DNA from: Rickettsia typhi
GTDB lineage: Bacteria > Pseudomonadota > Alphaproteobacteria > Rickettsiales > UBA1997
Direction of reading: 5' to 3'
Assembly: GCA_945874115.1 (NCBI GenBank)
Contig: CAMCFD010000080.1
Location: 1-6,922, forward strand
Length of the DNA: 6,922 nucleotides
The notes beneath the pieces were generated by a model. It was not told where the DNA came from. It worked only from the letters and a program-made list of their open reading frames with translations, and searched no databases. The position numbers and the translations under genes were made by a program. This document shows, one piece after another, positions 1-6,628 of this stretch. How positions within the stretch are numbered: the first letter of the stretch is position 1; the number at the start of each line of letters is the position of its first letter.

Positions 1-984
1 GCTGATGCTTCAATTCAGGAATCATTGGTTAAAAAAGCCCAAATCGAATTCGATTATACAAAAGTTTTTGCGCCAATTTCGGGCAAAATCGGCAAATCTT
101 ACGTAACAAAAGGCGCCTTGGTGAGCGCGCTACAAACTCAAGTGCTTACGGTCATAACGCAACTTGACCCAATTTATGTTGATATTTCTCAGCCAAACGC
201 CGACATGTTTAAAATGCAAAGCAAAATTGGCGACAAAAAAGATGTTGAAGTCGAGCTTATAATTCCCGATCACAACAAGCCTTATGAAACCTTGGGAAAA
301 TTACAATTTTCTGAATCGATTATCGACGAAAGCACTGGTGCAGTCTCGCTTCGTGCGGTTTTCGAAAATAAAGATGGACTTCTTCTTCCGGGGCTTTTTG
401 TTCGCGCTAGAATTAAATTAGCCAAAGAAATGAAGATTTTAGCCCCGCAAAATGCGGTGCAAATTCAGCCAGATGGAAGCGCGAGCGTTTGGGTTGTTGA
501 TGATAAAAATATAGTTTTGCCAAGAAAAATTGAAGCAAAAACAAGTTATGGTAATAATTGGATTGTCGATAGCGGACTTAATATCGGCGATGTTATTGTG
601 CTTGAAGGTTTTCAAAAAATTATGCCAAATGCAAAAGTTTCACCAGTTCTTTCTGAGAAAAAAGCCGAGAAAAAAGATGAAGTTTTGAAAAATGAAAATC
701 CGGCGCCAATTGAAGAAAATAAAGATAAGGCAAGCGAAATTATAGAAAAAAAATCGCCAGAAATTATTGAAGAAAAAAGCGAGAAAGCTCCACAATTAAA
801 TTCGCAGAATATAAATTATGACGCAGAAATAAAAAAATATATCGAAGACAAAATTAATTCGGCGAAAAGTGAGCTTAAAGATACTGAGAAGTCAAGCGAT
901 TTAAATGTTGCGACGAAGAAAAAAACTCCAGAAAATTCGACGAAAAAAAATGTTGACGCTGGCGCAAAAAATCAGGAGGGTTAA
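1..984 (+). CDS. acrA: RND efflux periplasmic adaptor subunit (membrane fusion protein, AcrA/MexA family), 5' truncated
   Basis: The frame is open from base 1, so the gene begins left of the window; an internal TTG at 25 is not the real start. 327 residues are visible. Such adaptors sit in the periplasm, anchored to the inner membrane, and join an RND pump to an outer-membrane channel. The order matches AcrA: second half of the lipoyl domain (DYTKVFAPISGKIGKS, then GALV), the LDPIYVDISQ motif opening the beta-barrel domain, LLPGLFVRARI near the barrel end, and a membrane-proximal domain with GLNIGDVIVLEGFQKIMP. The lipoprotein signal and most of the alpha-hairpin are missing. AcrA-type proteins usually end soon after this last block, but here about 110 further residues follow (visible 218-327), nearly half Lys, Glu or Asp. 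The TAA overlaps the pump ATG by one base, so the two are probably translationally coupled. Family assignment is very secure; the acrA symbol is by family, and mexA would serve equally. Confidence 0.95.
   Translation, partial: ADASIQESLVKKAQIEFDYTKVFAPISGKIGKSYVTKGALVSALQTQVLTVITQLDPIYVDISQPNADMFKMQSKIGDKKDVEVELIIPDHNKPYETLGKLQFSESIIDESTGAVSLRAVFENKDGLLLPGLFVRARIKLAKEMKILAPQNAVQIQPDGSASVWVVDDKNIVLPRKIEAKTSYGNNWIVDSGLNIGDVIVLEGFQKIMPNAKVSPVLSEKKAEKKDEVLKNENPAPIEENKDKASEIIEKKSPEIIEEKSEKAPQLNSQNINYDAEIKKYIEDKINSAKSELKDTEKSSDLNVATKKKTPENSTKKNVDAGAKNQEG
733..780 (+). repeat. Imperfect 24-base tandem duplication in the adaptor tail
   Basis: Two consecutive 8-codon units (733-756 and 757-780) encode SEIIEKKS and PEIIEEKS, identical at 6 of 8 residues and 16 of 24 bases. 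They lie within the Lys/Glu-rich tail of the adaptor. The similarity may reflect a small duplication or simply low-complexity composition. No further copies are obvious in the window. Confidence 0.45.
974..979 (+). promoter_or_regulatory. Strong Shine-Dalgarno for the RND pump gene
   Basis: AGGAGG lies four bases before the ATG at 984, inside the last codons of the adaptor gene. It fixes the pump start and, with the TAATG stop/start overlap, suggests coupled translation of adaptor and pump. The outer-membrane gene at 4140 and trpD at 6577 have no comparable site. Confidence 0.85.
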
Positions 985-3900
985 TGTCAGCATTTTTCAT
1001 TGAGCGTCCGGTTTTTGCTTGGGTTATCGCCATAATTATAATGCTTGCAGGCGCTTTATCGATTTTCAGATTGCCGGTCGAACAATATCCAAACATCGCG
1101 CCGCCATCAGTTTCAATTCGCGCATCTTACGCCGGAGCTTCTTCTGAAACTATCGAAAACAGCGTCACTCAAATTATAGAACAAAGCCTTACGGGGATTG
1201 ACAATTTGCGCTATTTTAGATCGAGCAGCGCCGACAACACCGCAAGCATTACACTAACTTTCGAACCCGGAACTGACCCTGATATTGCTCAAGTTCAAAC
1301 TCAAAATAAAATTCAAGCTTCAATTGCGAGACTTCCGCAAACCGTGCAAACTCAAGGGGTTTTTGTCACCAAATCTAACGACAGCTTTTTGTTAATCGCC
1401 GGATTTTATTCGCCCGACGAAAGTGTAAACCAACAAGAGCTTTCTGACCTTTTAACTTCTGAAGTTCAAGACGCAATTGCGCGAGTCAACGGCGTTGGTG
1501 ATGTTACGGTTTTTGGCGAGCCTCACGCAATTCGAGTTTGGCTTGATCCCGAGAAACTTCTTAGCTATAAAATGACGGTGATGGACGTTCGAACCGCGAT
1601 TGAAACTCAAAACGTCGATGTGTCTGCCGGTCAACTTGGCGGTCTTCCAGCGGTTGAAAATCAACAAATTAATGCGACGATTACGGTTCAATCAAAACTC
1701 AAAAATGTCGATGAATTCAACAATTTGATTTTGCGCGTTAATTCTAATGGAAGCCAAATTCGCTTGCGCGACGTTGCAAGAATTGAGCTTGGCTCGCAAG
1801 GCTATAAAAGAATTGTGCGCTATAAAAGAAAGCCCGCAACCGGCATCGCCGTAAACTTGGCGTCGGGCGCCAATGCACTTAAAACAGCGCGTTTAGTGAA
1901 AGAAAAAATCGACGAAATCAAAAAATCTTTACCAAAAGGCATCGATGTTATTTATCCCTACGACACAACTCCGTTCGTAAAATTGTCGATTAAAGAAGTT
2001 ATCAAAACCTTGATTGAAGCGGTTTTCTTGGTGTTTTTAGTTATGCTTTTATTTTTACAAAACTTCCGTGCCACGCTAATTCCAACAATCGCGGTGCCAA
2101 TTGTTTTGCTCGGAACTTTCGGAATTTTATCGGTTTTTGGCTTCAGCATAAACGTCTTGACAATGTTTGCTATAGTCTTGGCGATTGGCTTGCTGGTTGA
2201 TGATGCGATTGTCGTCGTTGAAAACGTAGAACGCATTATGGCCGAAGAAGGCTTGTCTCCCAAAGAAGCGACGAAAAAATCTATGAAGCAAATCACTAGC
2301 GCACTAATCGGGATCGCACTCGTATTATCTTCGGTTTTTGTGCCGATGGCCTTCTTTGGCGGCTCGGCGGGCGCTATTTATCGCCAGTTTTCAATCACGA
2401 TTGTTTCGGCGATGTTTTTATCAGTAATCGTCGCGCTGGTCTTATCTCCTTGTTTGTGCGCCACATTCTTAAAGCCAGTCGAAAAAGGACACTCCGAGGC
2501 GACAACCGGCTTCTTCGGTTGGTTTAATCGCATGTTTAACCGAAGTCGCAATTTTTATGAATCAAGTGCTAAAAGTTTTGCGCAAAAAACATTTCGCTCA
2601 ATCATGATTTATGTGGCGATCGTTCTTACGACAGGCTTCATTTTCATGCGCCTTCCCACTTCATTTTTGCCAAACGAAGATCAGGGTTTGATGTTTTTAT
2701 TAATCAACAGTCCGGCGGGCGCGACAGCCGAGAGAACGCTTGAAAGCGTCAAAAAAGTCGAAGATCATTTCTTGATCAAAGAGGAAAAAAACACCGAATA
2801 TTTATTTACCGTCACCGGATTTAGCTTTGCGGGATCGGCTCAAAACACGGCTCTTGGGTTCGTTGCGTTAAAAGACTGGAGCTTAAGAAAGGAAAAAGAT
2901 CAATCGGTTTTCGCCCTTTCTGCGCGCGCCTTCCCAGCTTTAATGTCGATTCGCGATGCCTCAGCTTTTGCGTTTTTTCCGCCACCAATTCGCGAACTTG
3001 GAAACGCCTCAGGCTTCGATTTTCAACTTATTGATCGCGGCGGACTTGGTCACGAAGCCCTCATAAACGCGCGCAACCAGCTTTTGGGAATGGCCGCACA
3101 AAATCCGAAACTTGTTGGCGTTAGGCCAAATGGCTTAAATGACGTTGCGCAATATAAAATCGACATCGATCAAGAAAAAGCCAGCGCCCTTGGCATTTCA
3201 ATTTTTGACATCAACAAAACGTTGCAAATCGCCTTTGGCTCAGATTATGTCAATGATTTTATCGATAACGGTCGCATTAAACGAGTTTATATGCAAGCCG
3301 ATGCACCTTACAGAATGTTGCCCGAAGATGTGAATAAATGGTACATAAAAAATAACCAAGGTAAGATGGTTTCGTTTAAAGAATTCTCGTCAGGCCACTG
3401 GATTTCAGGCTCGCCAAAGCTCGAAAGATTTAACGGCAAAGCCTCAATCAACATTCAAGGAGAGCCCGCCAAAGGAGTGAGTTCGGGCGAAGCGATGCAA
3501 ATAATCATCGACTCGGTCAAAAAATTGCCGAAAGGTTTCGACATTGAATGGTCAGGAATTTCATATGAAGAAAGGCTTAGCGGCGCACAGGCCCCTGCCC
3601 TTTACACACTTTCAGTTCTTATCGTATTTTTATGTCTCGCCGCACTTTATGAAAGCTGGATCGTGCCTTTCTCGGTGATTTTAACCGTTCCAATCGGGAT
3701 TTTTGGCGCCAGCTTAGCGACAAGATTATTCGGCCTCAATAACGACGTTTATTTTCAAGTTGCGCTTCTTACAACAGTTGGGCTCACGGCCAAAAATGCG
3801 ATTTTAATTGTCGAGTTCGCCAAAAAACTTTACGAATCAGGACAAGACTTGCTTGACGCAACAATTGAGGCCTCAAAAATCAGATTTCGCCCAATCATCA

Positions 3901-4097
3901 TGACTTCTTTCGCATTTATTCTTGGCGTCAGCCCACTCGCAACCTCTAACGGCGCAGGATCAGCCGCACAAAATGCCATCGGAATTGCCGTTATGGGCGG
4001 CATGATTTCTGCGACATTTATCGCGATTTTCTTCGTGCCGATGCTTTATGTTTTAATGCAAAAACTCAAGAAAAAAGATGATCGCGCCACTGAATAA
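984..4097 (+). CDS. acrB: RND multidrug efflux pump, inner-membrane permease (AcrB/MexB, HAE1 family)
   Basis: A complete 1037-residue proton-driven drug exporter of the inner membrane, close to the 1049 of E. coli AcrB. The layout is the AcrB duplication: TM1 (about 10-28), a large periplasmic loop, TM2-TM6, the GFFGWFNRMF amphipathic linker, TM7, a second periplasmic loop (about 556-865), and TM8-TM12. Proton-relay residues are present: D406/D407 in GLLVDDAIVVVEN (AcrB D407/D408), K937 in GLTAKNAILIVEF (K940), R967 (R971) and T974 (T978). The phenylalanines of the deep binding pocket are kept: F135, F177, F608, F613, F615 and F626 (AcrB F136, F178, F610, F615, F617, F628). S618 replaces AcrB R620 by the switch loop. 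The start is fixed by AGGAGG and by the N-terminus MSAFFIERPVFAW, typical of the family. It should work as a trimer with the flanking adaptor and channel. The actual substrates cannot be read from sequence. Confidence 0.98.
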   Translation: MSAFFIERPVFAWVIAIIIMLAGALSIFRLPVEQYPNIAPPSVSIRASYAGASSETIENSVTQIIEQSLTGIDNLRYFRSSSADNTASITLTFEPGTDPDIAQVQTQNKIQASIARLPQTVQTQGVFVTKSNDSFLLIAGFYSPDESVNQQELSDLLTSEVQDAIARVNGVGDVTVFGEPHAIRVWLDPEKLLSYKMTVMDVRTAIETQNVDVSAGQLGGLPAVENQQINATITVQSKLKNVDEFNNLILRVNSNGSQIRLRDVARIELGSQGYKRIVRYKRKPATGIAVNLASGANALKTARLVKEKIDEIKKSLPKGIDVIYPYDTTPFVKLSIKEVIKTLIEAVFLVFLVMLLFLQNFRATLIPTIAVPIVLLGTFGILSVFGFSINVLTMFAIVLAIGLLVDDAIVVVENVERIMAEEGLSPKEATKKSMKQITSALIGIALVLSSVFVPMAFFGGSAGAIYRQFSITIVSAMFLSVIVALVLSPCLCATFLKPVEKGHSEATTGFFGWFNRMFNRSRNFYESSAKSFAQKTFRSIMIYVAIVLTTGFIFMRLPTSFLPNEDQGLMFLLINSPAGATAERTLESVKKVEDHFLIKEEKNTEYLFTVTGFSFAGSAQNTALGFVALKDWSLRKEKDQSVFALSARAFPALMSIRDASAFAFFPPPIRELGNASGFDFQLIDRGGLGHEALINARNQLLGMAAQNPKLVGVRPNGLNDVAQYKIDIDQEKASALGISIFDINKTLQIAFGSDYVNDFIDNGRIKRVYMQADAPYRMLPEDVNKWYIKNNQGKMVSFKEFSSGHWISGSPKLERFNGKASINIQGEPAKGVSSGEAMQIIIDSVKKLPKGFDIEWSGISYEERLSGAQAPALYTLSVLIVFLCLAALYESWIVPFSVILTVPIGIFGASLATRLFGLNNDVYFQVALLTTVGLTAKNAILIVEFAKKLYESGQDLLDATIEASKIRFRPIIMTSFAFILGVSPLATSNGAGSAAQNAIGIAVMGGMISATFIAIFFVPMLYVLMQKLKKKDDRATE

Positions 4098-4139
4098 AAG
4101 GCTCGATAATTTTTAATTTTTAAAACACTATTAAATTAG

Positions 4140-5591
4140 ATGCAATATTTTATAAGAAATATCACATTATTTTTTACTCTAACCTCAACACTCGTCGCTT
4201 TTTCTGGCTGCACCATGATTCCAAAATATTTAAAGCCAAGCGAAGAAATTGCACCAAGTTGGCCTAATCAAGAAGTTGAAGATTTTTCTGATAAAAACAA
4301 GAAAAAGGCCGCCGAGATTGGCTTTAAAGAGTTTTTCAAAAATCAAGAATTACAAAAAATAATCGAAATTACTTTAAAAAATAATCGCGATTTAAGAATT
4401 GCCACTCTTAATATCGAAGCAGCGCAAGAATTTTATCGCATTCAAAAGGCTGATTTATTTCCGACGATTGGAGTCGGCTCAAGATATGCGCGTCAACGAA
4501 CTCCACCCAACTCTTTGGCACGATTTGGCGGCACAATTTCTCCATCACGCGGCGCTTTTATAATCGACACTTTCGAAATAAACTTAGCGGCAACAGCCTT
4601 TGAACTCGACTTATTTGGCCGACTTAGAAGCTTAAATAAATCAGCTTTCGAAGATTTTTTATCGAGAATTGAAGCGCAAAATTCCCTAAAAATTTCTCTG
4701 ATTGCACAAACCGCAAACTCTTATGTGCAGTGGATTTCTGACCTTGAAAGATTAAAAATTATCGACGAACAAATTAAAATTGAAGAAAAATATTTCGAGT
4801 TAATAAATAAAACATATGAAAAAGGCTCGATTTCGAAAATTGATTTAATGAAAGCCAGAAATGCTTTAGAAAATGCTAAATCTAAGAATTCGAGTTTTGC
4901 AAGAATCGTTGAGCAAGATAAAAATATTTTACTTTTATTAACCGCACAAAAAGACGATAAAGACATTGCTGTGGTTGATTTAGACTCCTTAAAATTGGCC
5001 GAAGATTTATCTGTCGGATTGCCTTCGGAAGTTTTATTACTTCGCCCCGATATTGCGCAAGCCGAACATAGTTTAAAATCACAAAATGCCAATATCGGAG
5101 CGGCTCGCGCAGCCTTCTTTCCTTCGATTTCTTTGACCGGAAGTTATGGTTTTTCAAGCACAAGATTATCTAATTTATTTTTGTCCGGCTCAAAGGGCGC
5201 CTGGAATTATGCGCCACAAGTCAATATTCCAATTTTTGAAGCTGGACGAAATTTAGCCAATTTAAAAGTTGCAGAAGTCGAAAAAAATATTGCCATCGAG
5301 AATTATCAAAAAGCAATTCAAACCGCATTTAAAGAGGTCGCGGATGAATTATCAGCGCGAAAAAATCTAAAAAAAGAGTTGGAATCTTATCAGTTAATGA
5401 CAAAGCTTAATACAGAAATAACTGATCTACATAAGGCAATGTTAAAGCAGGGAAGCGAAGATGCGCTTGATTTAATCGCAAGTGAGCGCGATTTATTGAT
5501 CGCGAAATATAACGAAATCGAGGTTCGACGCGCCTATTTAACCAATCAGATTAATTTATATAAAGCGCTTGGTGGCGGCTTGGTTGAATAG
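4140..5591 (+). CDS. oprM: Outer-membrane efflux channel lipoprotein (OprM/NodT family, TolC-like)
   Basis: A complete 483-residue outer-membrane factor that would form the trimeric exit duct of the efflux system. A signal peptide (hydrophobic 8-22) ends in a lipobox-like AFSGC, so C24 is probably lipidated; +2 is Thr rather than Asp, consistent with outer-membrane sorting. Two outer-membrane-efflux repeats follow. The first (about 60-265) contains NNRDLRIATLNIEAAQEFYR, ADLFPTIGVG and ELDLFGRLRSL. The second (about 293-480) contains GLPSEVLLLRPDI (from 293), NANIGAARAAFFPSISL (316-332), APQVNIPIFEAG and the terminal YKALGGG. All are very close to P. aeruginosa OprM. It lies 42 bases after the pump gene in the same direction, probably in the same operon. 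The ATG is chosen because it places the signal peptide correctly, although no clear Shine-Dalgarno precedes it. The symbol is by family resemblance. Confidence 0.96.
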   Translation: MQYFIRNITLFFTLTSTLVAFSGCTMIPKYLKPSEEIAPSWPNQEVEDFSDKNKKKAAEIGFKEFFKNQELQKIIEITLKNNRDLRIATLNIEAAQEFYRIQKADLFPTIGVGSRYARQRTPPNSLARFGGTISPSRGAFIIDTFEINLAATAFELDLFGRLRSLNKSAFEDFLSRIEAQNSLKISLIAQTANSYVQWISDLERLKIIDEQIKIEEKYFELINKTYEKGSISKIDLMKARNALENAKSKNSSFARIVEQDKNILLLLTAQKDDKDIAVVDLDSLKLAEDLSVGLPSEVLLLRPDIAQAEHSLKSQNANIGAARAAFFPSISLTGSYGFSSTRLSNLFLSGSKGAWNYAPQVNIPIFEAGRNLANLKVAEVEKNIAIENYQKAIQTAFKEVADELSARKNLKKELESYQLMTKLNTEITDLHKAMLKQGSEDALDLIASERDLLIAKYNEIEVRRAYLTNQINLYKALGGGLVE

Positions 5592-5593
5592 AT

Positions 5594-6577
5594 TTATAAT
5601 TTTAAACTCTCTAAAACTTTCATAGCTTTATTTTCGTCGATCAATTTTTGTGCCAAAATGACACCCTCTTCTACACTTTTCACAAGCGACGAAAGCTTGA
5701 GCGCGTAAGCTGAATTAAGAATCACTATATCGCGATAAAAAGATTTTTCTCCGCTCAATAGCCCGATTAATTTTTGCGCGTTATATTGCGGATTTTCACC
5801 TCTCAAATCGTCAATTTTACACTTCTTAAAACCGAAATTTTGCGGATTAATAATTTCTTCTTCTGAAATTTTTCCATTTTCTAATTTCATAAAATAAGAA
5901 TTATCGCAAAGCGTAATTTCATCCATTTTGTCAAAACCACAAACGATATAAACAGCCTCGCTTCCCTTTATTTTCAAGGCCTCAATCATTGGTGACATTG
6001 TTTCTTTTTTCGAAGTTCCAATAAATTGTCTCGTGACATTTGCGGGATTTAAAAGTGGCCCTAAATAATTAAAAATTGTCGCAACGTTAAATTCTTGCGC
6101 AATTTCTCTTCTAATTTCAGCTAGATTTTTCAACGACTCGTGAAAGAAAGGCGCAAATAAAAAACATAATTTTTTCTCGCGTAAATTTTTTTCAATTTCC
6201 AAAATGTCATCAGAAATTTTCACGCCAAGTTCGCCAAAAATATCCGCCGATCCTGACTTCGAAGAAATCGCCTTATTGCCGTGCTTAGCAACCACTACTC
6301 CGGCGGCGGCTACAACAAAAGACATTGCGGTTGAAATGTTGAGTGTTTGCAAATTATCACCACCAGTTCCGCACAAATCAATTGCGCCTTTTGGTGCGTT
6401 TATTTTTCGCATTCTTGCTTGCAAAACATTCATCGCACCCACAAAAGTCGCGGTTTTGAAGCCAACCTCGTTAATTTCGAGCAAGATTTTTTTTGCATCA
6501 ATTTTATTGATTTTTCCATCAATTATGTCTGAGAAAATTTGTTCGAATTGTGTATAATCTAAATTTTTTAAACTCAT
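5594..6577 (-). CDS. trpD: Anthranilate phosphoribosyltransferase
   Basis: A complete 327-residue cytoplasmic enzyme joining anthranilate and PRPP to give phosphoribosyl-anthranilate, the second step from chorismate to tryptophan. An N-terminal helical domain (about 1-65) precedes the phosphoribosyl-binding core. Visible motifs are GTGGD (70-74), the PRPP loop, with NIST at 80-83; KHGNK (98-102) followed by SSKSGSAD (105-112); H146 and R156 in the anthranilate pocket; TIFNYLGPLLNPAN (167-180); and D219-E220, the Mg2+-binding pair. Compared with E. coli, Sulfolobus and Mycobacterium enzymes there are four extra residues (about 160-163) between RREI and the TIFN motif, and the usual KHGNR is KHGNK. 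It follows trpG by 51 bases in the same frame. The ATG lacks a clear Shine-Dalgarno; no better in-frame start lies between it and the trpG stop. The length is normal for a stand-alone TrpD. trpC does not follow. Confidence 0.97.
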   Translation of the reverse strand: MSLKNLDYTQFEQIFSDIIDGKINKIDAKKILLEINEVGFKTATFVGAMNVLQARMRKINAPKGAIDLCGTGGDNLQTLNISTAMSFVVAAAGVVVAKHGNKAISSKSGSADIFGELGVKISDDILEIEKNLREKKLCFLFAPFFHESLKNLAEIRREIAQEFNVATIFNYLGPLLNPANVTRQFIGTSKKETMSPMIEALKIKGSEAVYIVCGFDKMDEITLCDNSYFMKLENGKISEEEIINPQNFGFKKCKIDDLRGENPQYNAQKLIGLLSGEKSFYRDIVILNSAYALKLSSLVKSVEEGVILAQKLIDENKAMKVLESLKL

Positions 6578-6628
6578 TTTAAACTTTTGTAAATATGTGC
6601 AAAGACCTTTATTTGGCGGATAAAACCA
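6578..6628 (-). other. trpG-trpD spacer, open in frame
   Basis: These 51 bases separate the trpG TAG (6629-6631) from the trpD ATG. Read in the shared frame they are 17 sense codons with no stop, giving W-F-Y-P-P-N-K-G-L-C-T-Y-L-Q-K-F-K before the trpD methionine. An AAAGG-like stretch lies near 6606-6610, about 28 bases upstream of the ATG, too far to be its ribosome binding site. I see no convincing promoter or hairpin. Confidence 0.7.

Noticed and set aside
25..27. TTG as a possible start of the adaptor gene
   Set aside because: The frame is open upstream to base 1, and a start here would remove the signal peptide, the hairpin and half the lipoyl domain. The gene is cut by the window edge.
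1958..2296. 112-codon minus-strand open frame inside the pump gene
   Set aside because: It is the complement of the TM2-TM4 region, where the pump protein matches AcrB almost continuously. No independent protein features are seen.
3139..3333. 64-codon plus-strand open frame within the pump gene
   Set aside because: It is an out-of-frame reading of highly conserved AcrB sequence and shows no protein features of its own.
4114..4138. TAATTT / AAATTA inverted repeat between the pump and channel genes, as a terminator
   Set aside because: The stem is only six A/T pairs with a 13-base loop, no G/C and no proper following T run. It is expected by chance in such AT-rich sequence, and the genes appear to form one operon.
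4721..5163. Two overlapping minus-strand open frames (123 and 93 codons) inside the channel gene
   Set aside because: Both are complements of conserved outer-membrane-factor sequence; they overlap each other and lack any recognisable domain.
5589..5591. TAG as a possibly reassigned codon, given TAG also ends trpG
   Set aside because: The channel protein ends just after the YKALGGG motif, where OprM-type proteins normally end, so TAG acts as a true stop there.
6204..6557. 117-codon plus-strand open frame opposite trpD
   Set aside because: It is antisense to the conserved trpD motifs, has no recognisable domain or ribosome binding site, and its codons mirror those of trpD.
6553..6558. TATAAT on the plus strand, as a promoter
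   Set aside because: It lies inside the trpD coding region on the opposite strand, has no reasonable -35 element at the right distance, no correctly spaced TG extension and no plus-strand gene downstream.
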